Positions 38,601-50,600 of a DNA stretch of 64,000 nucleotides are shown in pieces (position 1 is the stretch's first letter; the number at the start of each line of letters is the position of its first letter). The notes under the pieces are model-generated. The model had not been told where the DNA came from. It saw only the letters and a list, made by a program, of their open reading frames with translations, and searched no databases. A program made the translations under genes and the position numbers. Origin of the DNA: Candidula unifasciata (Eukaryota > Mollusca > Gastropoda > Stylommatophora > Geomitridae); the NCBI GenBank assembly GCA_905116865.2, contig CAJHNH020000557.1:1068184-1132183 (forward strand), given 5' to 3'.

Positions 38601-41600
38601 TTTAGGCCAAGATAGACTGCCTCAGTTTAGGCCAAGATAGACTGCCTCAGTTTGGATCAAGATAGACTGCCTCAGTTTAGGCCAAGATAGACTGCCTCAG
38701 TTTAGGCCAAGATAGACTGCCTCAGTTTAGGTCAACATAGACTGCCTCAGTTTAGGCCAAGATAGACTGCCTCAGTTTAGGCCAAGATAGACTGCCTCAG
38801 TTTAGGTCAACATAGACTGCCTCAGTTTGGATCAAGATAGACTGCCTCAGTTTAGGCCAATTTGGCCATTGTCGCTGGCGCATAAGGAAGGTGTAAACCG
38901 GGAGTCTTGCTATATGCCCATTCAAACCAGCACAAAGCCTGATGGCACCTCATGTGGGGCACACCTCAGCGACCTTAAATTCCTCACAATCCTGTGTCTG
39001 AAATGATGGCACTGCGTTTGCAAGACCTGGCAGACAAGACAGGGTTAGCCTGCTCTAGAAGAGTGTTAGCAAGATAACACATTTGTCAAAGGGGCAGCTC
39101 TTCTTCTGTTCACTGGATTTCAATTCCAGCGGAAAGCTCTGGTTGTTCATCCATCTCCTGCCTGTTGTTCTTGATGCACAACTTGGGTTTTGCATGTACG
39201 TCTTACAGACTGGCTTGCCCATTCAAGCTACTAGAAAATAGGAAACAGGGCGCTTACAAAAGCTAAACTATGACTGTACCCTAGCTTCTTGTGAGAGTAA
39301 GGAATGATTATCTAACTATACAGGCCAGTGTAGCCTGTACATGAAATCAAACCTTGGTAGAGTTATATTTAACAATGAACCATGTCACAATACCGACGAC
39401 CAATCACAAGGTGGCGGCAGATGTTGCCAGTCGGACCTGTGTCAGGCCACTCTTACCTTGGACATTCTGTCGTGAGAGAGCCCGAGAGCAGACTTCATCA
39501 AATGGAAGGCCTCACAGATAAGCTGCATGTCTCCGTACTCAATCCCGTTGTGAACCATCTTCACAAAATGGCCTGCACCCTCTGGTCCCACCTGAACAGT
39601 CAAGAGAGAGTTATTTAACAAAGCTCAGAAGGCGTGTCTCAAGTCAAAATGATGGATCAGTTTTAAACAAAATGACTAATGGACGACAGCATTGCTACCA
39701 TGTTTACACATGTATAAGCTGCACCCAGTTCTGGAAAACACAATTTTCTTAGAATTCTGCAGAGACCAAAACAAACAGTAGTTCCTGTAAGCAGTGACAG
39801 ATGGGCTGCAGAGACCAAAACAAACAGTAGTACCTGTAAGCAGTAATAGATGGGCTGCAGAGACCAAAACAAACAGTAGTACCTGTAAGCAATAATAGAT
39901 GGGCTGCAGAGACCAAAACAAACAGTAGTACCTGTAAACAGTAAAAGATGGGCTGCAGAGACCAAAACAAACAATAGTACCTGTAAGCAGTGAATAATGG
40001 GCTGCAGAGACCAAAACAAACAGTAGTACCTGTAAGCAGTGACAGATGGGCTGCAGAGAATAAACCAAACAGTAGTACCTGTAAGCAGTGACAGATGGGC
40101 TGCATAAGAGCAAGTTTCAGAAATGCACAAGAAAATGGAAACCCAGCTGCTGGGAGGAAGTTCAAGGTGGATGAGAAAAATCTATGAAGAACGACTGGAA
40201 TGAAAGATGCTCTTGAAAGAACATTCCAAAATCAATAATATTTTCGTGACAAGAAAGCGAAACGCTGTCTGCTGGAAATATAATGAAAGTACAGGTAGAT
40301 GTATGGTTTCGTTTTGTACAAGTGACATGCAGAATATCTCAAATATAAGCTATACCATATTTGTCATCAATAATGTTTGGTGAAAATAATGTGGCCCATA
40401 CATACATATATCTATAGGTAAATAGAGTAATTAATTGTATACAAACATGACAGCCAACAGTTTGTTGTCTTCAACTTAGTGTTCACCAGCTGCAAGATTC
40501 ATTCTGGTTACTGATGCATTTCTGGACTTGAGTCTTCTTCCAGAGTCCTGCTTGTATTTCTGTTTTGTAGATCTAGCTTAACTGTATGCAGACTGCTGGT
40601 TTCTTGCTCCTAGGCAGATGCATTCCGACTCCTCATTAGCCATCTCCAACCACATGATTGTTAGAAGACAGTTGTTTGTTGTCCCCCAAAATGGAGCCCT
40701 GAACCCACAAAGGAAGTTTTTAAACTGAATTTGTAATCAGAGAGGTAGTATTAGTTATCGACATTTCATTGTCTACCGAAGAAGGAGACAGAGCATGTGT
40801 GGGAATGCCCCGAATGCAGGGATGTCAATTCTTAATTCTTTAATTTGAACTGAATAATTTCTTAAGCAGTGTTTGGAAACCAAGCTGATCCAACTCAAAC
40901 CATGCTCCACAAAAGAACAAACGTACAATGAATTAATTTCTTAGGTGACTGCTCATTATAAGGATACCTGGTGGGAGTTATGGCAACCCAATCCAGCTGG
41001 ATTCTCTTCACAGCTCACCTTGGTCAACCTAGCTTTAAATGGCTACCAGGTTATGTCACAGGCATCCAGTATAATGTTGACCACATCATCCAACCATGGC
41101 CAATCAGTCAATCATCCAACCATGGCCAATCAGTCATAGATTATTATGAGTGTAGACTCATAAACCTGAAGATGTTTTCAAGTATTTGTGAAGCAGACAT
41201 GACATGTCCAGCGAAAATATTGATGGTGACATTTGCTGCAGCTAGACAAGTGACTCTGTCCAGAGAAGTGTCTTTGCTAAGAGTTGGAGGAGTTGAAATT
41301 ACAACACTGAGAGAAAGAATTTAATAATTTCCACACAGTGGGTTAGCAGAAGAGCTGTGCACAACTTCAAAACAACATATCATGCCAGTACAAACAAACA
41401 CTCACATGGCGAGTAAACAATCCAAACCCCAAAAAAACTCACCCAATCACAGCATGCATCTTTGCCAACTTTGGCTGCTATGGTCTGAAAAATATCCTTG
41501 ACAGCTGGCCATGCGTCCTCGTTACCGCCAGGCATCAGCGATGGGCCGTAACGAGCACCTTCCTCTCCCCCACTGACACCGGTCCCAATGAATAGGAGAC

Positions 41601-44600
41601 CTTTGTCCCGCAAATTCTGGCAGCGGCGCTGAGGATAACAGTGGGAGGATTATTTAATTATACATTTATTAATCAGGTGTCAATTCAACAGAAAAGGTTG
41701 GCACCAATGAATTTCCAACACTTCTTTGCAAATGCGTTTCACTCTTTATTTGTGTAGTTGGATGTTTTTTGCCACTCGGGCAGATGCACTGACTTTCGGC
41801 TCATTAAAACTGATTTCAGCAAATCCCTAACAAGTCACCTCTTTATAATACGGTACAGTGGGTTTATCTCCCCCTACAACCCCCCCCCCCTCCACACAAG
41901 GATGTAAAATTTGCTTTATCTAAACATACACAAACAACGAGATTTAACTGCCCTATTCTCCATTCTCTAACTCACCTTGGTCTCCACCGCTGCTGTATCT
42001 TTAGTCATTGCCCCTTAGTGCACCCAAGGCATCCCATGTAGTACTAACACCCATATAACAATATGTACGATCTCAGACACATATAGGTGTTTTTTCAAGG
42101 GTGATAACGACAAAATATAATTTTTTTTACAATTACCTTTTCAAGGAAAATAACACCAAAAAATATTCAAAGGGATATAACTTTAGCATACTTTTACTTG
42201 TTGTTGCAATAAATAAAGAAATGCACAAACTGGGCTGCCAATGTGACTGTTGAATTAAACATTGTAATCCCGATGTCAAATGAAAATTTAACTGTGTACT
42301 GGTTATGGTTTAGGAGGAGTTTTAAACTTCATTTATAATAAAAACAGGAAATATAGAAAGTGTTTGTGATTTTTTGTGATTTATTTTATAGATAAACATG
42401 TGATGGGCTGATTGGACATTTACGCTCTGCTGTCATAAGTATTTCATTCTCAAGCCTCTTGCCACAACCTCTCGAGATGCAGCCTGCAGCAGCCGTCACC
42501 ACCGTGGACCTGGACGTGTTGGATGCGTTTCCTGGAGGAAGGATACACCAGACAGGTAGTACAATTGTTGTGTCTTTGTCCGGTGCCGATGCGGCCTCCA
42601 GGGCAGCGCCCGCTAGGCTGACCAGCGTCCTGATAGGCCCAGTCGGAGTGCCTATCTACGGAATAGCGGCGCTGTACCGCTACTCGAACCCCACCGAGTG
42701 GTACCTCACCCTCACAGAAGAAGCGCACAGGACCAATTTCGATCTCCTGCACAATGTGCGGAAGACCGTGGAAGGAGTAGATGTTCTTCTAGAACATCTA
42801 GACAAAATGAAAACAAAAATCTGCATCCACTGGATGCCAGTAACCACTGAACAGACCGCGAAAAAGATCATCGCAGGTATCACGGGCGACGAAGATCCCG
42901 AAATTTACCAAACGAGACACGGCAAGGACAGATGGTATGCCTCGGTGAAGGAGAAAAAGCCGATTCCTCATTATGTTAACATGAGGAATCCGGCGCTCCC
43001 CAGCGGCAAGCACCAGCTCTGGGTCACTGTGCCAGGCAGAAGGACAAATTGTCCACACAGCGGGCACAATGACCACTGGGCAAACAAGTGCCCCACAAGG
43101 AGGAGACGACCCGAGCCAGTAACTACACCCATTCCGGAGGAGGTTCATCCACCCCAGGAAGAGTTGGCAGTCACTACGCAACAGGAAGTCGTCATATCAA
43201 GTACGCAATCCTCAACGGAAGAAGAGGGCTCACAGACCGAAGGCAAGAAGAAGAAGAGGAAAGTCAAAAAGCGAAGTCGCCAGAAGGTCAGCTCCAACGA
43301 GACATCACCTGCTGCAAAAAGAGACAACAAAGAAATCCTGGAGGAGACTACAGCAGCTGCCGTGAAAGACGAGACTACATCCGGCTCAGAACTCTCAGAC
43401 TTCGAGGATCCAGAGCCTCACATCAAAGACATACTATGTCCAAAATGCTTTGCAGAATCAACGACATTCTCGCATGTAATCACCAAAGTCCACTGCGTTC
43501 GATGTCATATGACACTGGCAAAACCCTCGAAAAAAGGACACACAAAAATTTTCCTACAAGGCGTCAAAGCAAGAAAAAGACCACTGAAACAGTACGGACC
43601 CCTCTCTTGGTGCGAACCAAAAAAATGAGTGGAGTCCCCTTTCTCTTCATTTCCCCCAGCCCCAGAGCTTTTTCCTTCCTCTTTGTTTTGTTACTTTTCC
43701 ATTTTTCTTTTTTTGTAATTTGAATAAAGTTTGAACGCACTCACAAAACAACACCACAATAACACGCACAAACGGCAACGAATGTAAAAACAGACTTACA
43801 AAATTACTAGCAGCATACAAAACACACACACACAAAAAAAGCCTTACAACAGCTGACTCCAGAGATACATTTGGTGGCTATATTTGACAAAAAATTATAA
43901 TAAAATGTGAGCACCATGGATGATTCTGGTGTTCACACATTTGAGAACATTGCTAAATCAATCAACCAAATGCTGCCTCAACAATGAAGGTCAGCTGCAG
44001 AGAATCTTCAACACTCATTTCCTAATTCTCCTCTCTCTTACGACTGTTGTTTGCCAATCTCCTGATTTGTATCTGCCCATCTGGATTACATAACTTCTGC
44101 TGAACCTGGGCCAGTGTGTGGATAAATATGTGCACTAACCACATTTATTGTTTACTCTGTCAACATCTGTGGCTTTAGGGTTATGAATGTGGCTTCATAA
44201 TGCTGACATGCCAGATTTAATTCAGCTGCAAGTTATTTGGCAGCAGACTGCTTTTATGGATTCTGACAATGGTATGTCTGTCAAACCATACATAAAGCAA
44301 TGGTAAACTACTGAACATAAATGTGCTTAGTATAATCCCAGACAACAAATGCTAGAATTGGTTTGACACCCTCAAAAAGGATATGTAACGAATTCTGTCT
44401 GCTATTAAATACACAGGATAGAAGACAACTACTCAACTCAATACTAGTATCAGTGAGCTAACAGTCTGATGTAAACAAGAAACATCATGCCACTAATGAA
44501 GAACTTTCTACATTTAAACTGTCTAAGGTGGAGACATAAAGGACTAATATCAACACAGCCGACCCTGAACATAAGCACTGAGATCTGGCACAGCACATGA

Positions 44601-47600
44601 TGATGAATTATGTTGAATTAAAGAGACATGTTTGAAACTACTTACATTAGAGTCTCGATATTCCGAGTTGCCACCATCAATAATAATGTCCCCCTTTTCC
44701 AAAAAAGGTATCTGTGTGATAAATATGGGAAACATTGTATTTATCATCTCAGTGAAAGGTCAACATTGTATAGTATACAGATAACATTAGCTAAGGAAGG
44801 TCAACATTGTATAGTATACAGATAACATTAGCTAGGGAAGGTAAACATTGTATAGTATACAGATAACATTAGCTAGGGAAGGTAAACATTGTATAGTATA
44901 CAGATAACGTTAGCTAAGGAAGGTCAACATTGTATAGTATACAGATAACATTAGCTAGGGAAGGTCAACATTGTATAGTATACAGATAACATTAGCTAGG
45001 GAAGGTCAACATTGTATAGTATACAGATAACATTAGCTAGGGAAGGTCAACATTGTATAGTATACAGATAACATTAGCTAAGGAAGGTCAACATTGTATA
45101 GTATACAGATAACATTAGCTAGGGAAGGTCAACATTGTATAGTATACAGATAACATTAGCTAGGGAAGGTCAACATTGTTTAGTATACAGATAACATTAG
45201 CTAGGATAGGTCAACATTGTATAGTATACAGATAACATTAGCTAGGGAAGGTCAACATTGTATAGTATACAGATAACATTAGCTAAGGAAGGTAAACATT
45301 GTATAGTATACAGATAACATTAGCTAAGGAAGGTCAACATTGTATAGTATACAGATAACATTAGCTAGGGAAGGTCAACATTGTATAGTATACAGATAAC
45401 ATTAGCTAGGGAAGGTCAACATTGTATAGTATACAGATAACATTAGCTAGGGAAGGTAAACATTGTATAGTATACAGATAGCATTAGCTAGGGAAGGTCA
45501 ACATTGTATAGTATACAGATAACATTAGCTAGGGAAGGTCAACATTGTTTAGTATACAGATAACATTAGCTAAGGAAGGTAAAAAGCTTCATATACTGGC
45601 GCGAAACTACTTTCCTGGATCAAAGTAGTATGAACTGTGAACCTTGGGCACAATTCATGATTATTCGTCAACAACTTTTCTGCAGTAACATATTAATCAA
45701 CAATATTACACGTTACAACCAGGCATATGGTGATTTTGCAAAGGTCTGATACAAGCTCTGGAATATATCAGCTGATAATCGTACTGCAATTCTGGTCTTT
45801 TGTCCAGTATGTACGTGCTTTGTTCACAAATCTCCCTCTATGTGTCTTGTTCACAAATCTCCCTGTATGTGCCTTGTTCACAAATCTCCCTCTATGTGCT
45901 TTGTTCACAAATCTCCCTGTATGTGCCTTGTTCACAAATCTCCCTCTATGTGCCTTGTTCACAAATCTCCCTGTATGTGCCTTGTTCACAAATCTACCTG
46001 TATGTGCCTTGTTCACAAATCTCCCTCTATGTGCCTTGTTCACAAATCTCCCTGTATGTGCCTTGTTCACAGATCTCCCTGTATGTGTCTTGTTCACAGA
46101 TCTCCCTGTATGTGCCTTGTTCACAAATCTCCCTGTATGTGCCTTGTTCACAGATCTCCCTGTATGTGCCTTGTTCACAAATCTTCCTGTATGTGCCTTG
46201 TTCACAGATCTCCCTCTATGTGCTTTGTTCCCAAATCTCCCTGTATGTGCCTTGTTCACAAATCTCCCTGTATGTGCCTTGTTCAAAAATCTCCCTGTAT
46301 GAGCCATAAGAGCTGACTACAGCAGAGTCATTGTGCAGCGGTACAATTAGACTTAACACTATCATTATAAAACCTTAAAGGAACAAAAATGCAAATCCAG
46401 CAGAAAGAATTTTCCACCGTGACAGACACGGGAGGCCAAGAACCAGGGAACCAGACCACCAGGGTGACCCAGGGTATGCCGGGAAGACAATACCCTACAG
46501 TCTCTGACGGACAGAGGACTGGCATGGAACAAAGCCAAAAAGAAAACTGCTGACAGTGAAGTTTGGCGATCTCTTTGGCAAACCTCCACACCCCAAGGTA
46601 GAAGAGGAGTGACTAAGTCAGTAAGATCATTCTAAATAACAACATACCAAAGAATCAATGAATTCATCCACTGCAGAGCCAGCCTTGACCAGCAACATAA
46701 TTTTCCTGGGTTTCTTCAACTTGTTGACCATATCTTCCAAAGACGAGGCACCAATGACTCTGGTCCCTTTGGCCTCATTGTTCAGAAACTCCACCACCTT
46801 TGTGACTGTTCTGTTGTAGGCCACAACCTATTTGGAAGATGAAACATGCCAGTAACAACAGCATAGCTTGGTCCTTAGTCATAGATGATGATGATGATGA
46901 TATGTGATGAAGAACTCACGTCCCTATTCACATCTTCTCCGTATCTAGTAATAAATGCTGAAGGATAAAGATGATTGTCAGGAAGTGTGATTTATGGATA
47001 GTTACAGTTTGAAACGATTATAATTTTAGAATTTGTACCGCTAAAAACAAAAGGGTTGTCATTTAAGAATAATGACATACAAACAAGGGATTGTGATTTT
47101 AGAATATTTACTGCCAGAAACATAATTTATGAATATTTAGTGTCAGAAAGACAAGGAAGAAAGCATTCACAGCCGCAAACAAACTGCTGAAGCATATATA
47201 GAATGACAGCACCTGAATGATCCCTTGGTCCAGGTGGACAATATGTGGGTCATTAAGGAACATGCTTGCTGTTACGCACCTAAGGAGGGCTATGCACTCA
47301 TCCATCTCAGTTTATACTCAAGATTAGAATTGTTGTACATAGAGACCTGGCTGAAGAAAGAAGCGGGGTCACAAAGGACACCAGCATCCTACATAGATCT
47401 TGCTGATTTGAAAGCCAGCTAAATGAAGGGGGTGTGGGTGTCATGAACCACACTAGCAGATATAATATGGCAGCTAATCATCCCAGGCAGCCATGCATTA
47501 ACTGCAGTGCTTAAGGCTTTAATACTGTAATCTACCATGCATGTCACAAGGGCTAATAAGGAGAGCTGGCAGGAGACTAGCTAACTTATCCCATTAAAAA

Positions 47601-50600
47601 AAAAAAGAATTTCCTGCAAAAGCCATTCAATCATGTCTACAAAAGGCTTTGTGTAAGCTGCTTGAAAGCCCATGTTCTATTTCAGGATTGACAAACAGGA
47701 GAGGGGGGGGGGAGTGTTGTGATGTGCCCTGCGGAGAAGACCAAACTTGGCACACTGAGCCAGGCTACAAGAGGCATCCACAAATTCTTGCTGGTGGTTG
47801 ATAATCAGCACATACAGCTGACACTCACCACTTGGAGGGCACACAACCGTGGTTGACAATCAGCACTAAGAGGGCACACAACCATAGTTGACAATCAGCA
47901 CATACAGCTGACACTCACCACTTGGAGGGCACACAACCATGGTTGACAATCAGCACATACAGTTGACACTCACCACTTGGAGGGCACACAACCATGGTTG
48001 ACAATCAGCACATACAGCTGACACTCACCACTTGGAGGGCACACAACCATGGTTGACAATCAGCACATACAGCTGACACTCGCCACTTGGAGGGCACACA
48101 ACCATAGTTGCAATCTGTGTTTTGCTTGCTTGAGGACTGGTTGTTCATCCACTTCTGGACTGCAGTCCTGTTCCAGAACTTGAGTGTTGTGTGTGCATCC
48201 GTTTAACAGATCTGACTAATTTGTATGCAGACTGCTTGCTTCTTGCCTCTCAGGCAGATGCACTCCGACTCTGAAGGAAGCTCCCAATTAGTTGATTCTT
48301 ACAACATGCTTTTGGGTAGGCAGTGGGTCTGTTCTTGTTTTCCCTATAACAGGGACCCGGAACCCACACACGGATGACTGATAGTGATTGGCACTTTTCT
48401 GTCTGAGGCAGCATGAGACTCACAGCCCATGGTGAGTGTGACTAGCAAGACCCGTCCGCGTTAAGAAGTCTTTCACAATTATAGCATGGGATTTCAGGAT
48501 CACTGTTGTCAACATTTATGTTTAGTCTGTTTCTTCTCAAGACACTCAGCTCTCATACTTTCATTCTTCATTCTCATTCCTTTCCTGGTGTAACCCCCCC
48601 CCCCCCCCCCCCCCCCCAACAACACGGTCCATGATATTTTGTTCCCATGAGTCCACCTCAATACCTGTATCCTTCATTACCCGCTTGCACACATCTTTAT
48701 ATCGTAGTTGAGGTCAGCCTCGACATCTTCTTCCTGTCTTTAGTTGCCTACAAGGTTGGAAATAGTCATCTTATTTGTTACCTTTCTCAATGGCTCTCAA
48801 CAAACTCATGCAGCCCATTTGATCTGTGTTCATGGCTGGCGGATGAAATAACCAGTCTCACTCTAGAGCTCTTTCATTTCCTCTTACTATCTACATTGTA
48901 CACTACATCCTTTGCCATAATCAGTGGTCTACTACATATGGGGGGGGGGGGGGGGGGGGAGTTATGAGGGTGTGAGAGGATTCAGTACTACATGTCTGGT
49001 GCAGTCACCACAGATTGTGCAGGCCAGGGTTTCATTAATCTCTCTGTGTGTGTGCTTCCTACAGAAAAATCATCACCTTGTCGGGATTAAACACTGGACT
49101 TTTGGATAAAAAGTTCAGCCCTGCAACCACTATACCCCCCCCCCCCCCCAAATATCACCAGTCCATGCTTTGAGATACAAAAAGTGAACAACGTAGAAAT
49201 AACAACAAGCAGCTGATATAAATGAGAGCAAGAGCAGTGACTTACAGTGAAGCCATGGTCATTCATGTTGAGAATCAGATTCTGCCCCATCACAGCCAAC
49301 CCAATGAGGGCAATATCGGCCCTGGAGACAACAAACACAACTTCACATCTGTGGCATGTTGACATTGTCTTCAGTGTGTATGTGCGTGTGTATTCTATGC
49401 AGTATATCTATATCAACTGAGGGTATCAAGATCATTCTTATACTGTGTCAAATCCTGATAGAGTTACAAATACAAACCACCACCGTTCAGGTGCTTAGTG
49501 AAAGTAGCAGAGATGTGGTTTCGAAGAATAATGAGAGAACACTGTGGACAGACAAAAGGCATAATGATGTACAGAAAAAACAAAGAAAGTTAGAGGGGCA
49601 AAGAGTGAAGCAGAGACAGAGGCATCAGGGCATGGAAGACAATCATTATAAATAAAAAACAAGGGATGGTATAAGAGACACAATGTATGGATGGACATGA
49701 TCACCATCGCCCCCATGGGTGAACTATAAAGGGAGGAAAGACTGTCAAATCTCACTTCACACCTAGCACTTATAATGTTTTGACATTTACATGGAAAAAG
49801 TATTTACTCAGCACGACAGATATGAGGCACAGCAAATAAGTCACAGCAAGAAAATATAGCCTCATCATGCAGCAGGATGTACCTCTAAGTGACACTACAA
49901 TATCCTGGTTGAGTTGGTATCCTGAAATTCAACTTCCTGTAAAGGAAGGACCTGAATCATATGTGTTCCAAACAGGATTTCTTCAAAGAAGGAGGGCAGG
50001 AGGGAGAAAGGGGGGGGGGGGGACAGAAAGAGAAGGTGACTTGTGATATAGGTAGGTAATCCAAACAACAAAGACAGAACACACCATTACAAAACATAAA
50101 AAATACTTTATGCTAGATACTATGTTAAAACTGAATTATCCCCATATCTGTTACTGAATTTGCATTTGATGTTCCTCACAATACACTGGCTTGTGACACC
50201 TGCTTTCCATATAATTGTGTCTTTGAGCTGCACTGAAGGTGAGAGTGGCTTAGATCTGTCATCTATAAACCTAGGACTGATTGTGAATCACTGTATATAT
50301 ATTTTACACAATCATCATGTGTCAAGCTGATAGAATAAGTCTGATAGTTTCTTATTCTGATTTTACAATTTAGTTACATTTGTTCTGAGATATTAAAGTT
50401 ATCTGTTTATGGTGTTATCAATCTAAGCGTCTGTGTGAGTGTTGTGTATGTCTCTATGTGTCTGTAGGTGTGTTTGTGTGTGTGTATCTCTATGGGTGTG
50501 TCTATTTGATAATGCCTGTGTGTTTTAGAGAGTGTCTGCGTGTATGTATGTACTCATGCATGTATGTATGTATGTGGATGTATGTATTGGGTGCCTATGT

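Larger units (their letters stand above)
40106..42476 (-). other. PGD introns 5 and 4 around exon 5
   Basis: Outside exon 5, a family A copy and a decayed one, a short CCAACCATGGCCAATCAGTC duplication at about 41091, and AT-rich sequence ahead of the ORF1-like gene. I could not find the left boundary of that insertion. Confidence 0.5.

Noticed and set aside
43088..43723. Second plus-strand frame and antisense frames over the ORF1-like gene
   Set aside because: Shadows of the 42477-43628 frame; they lack its cysteine motifs and poly(A) context.
45727..46316. Four overlapping repeat frames (CALFTNLPV and others)
   Set aside because: 27-bp array, open in all frames by construction.
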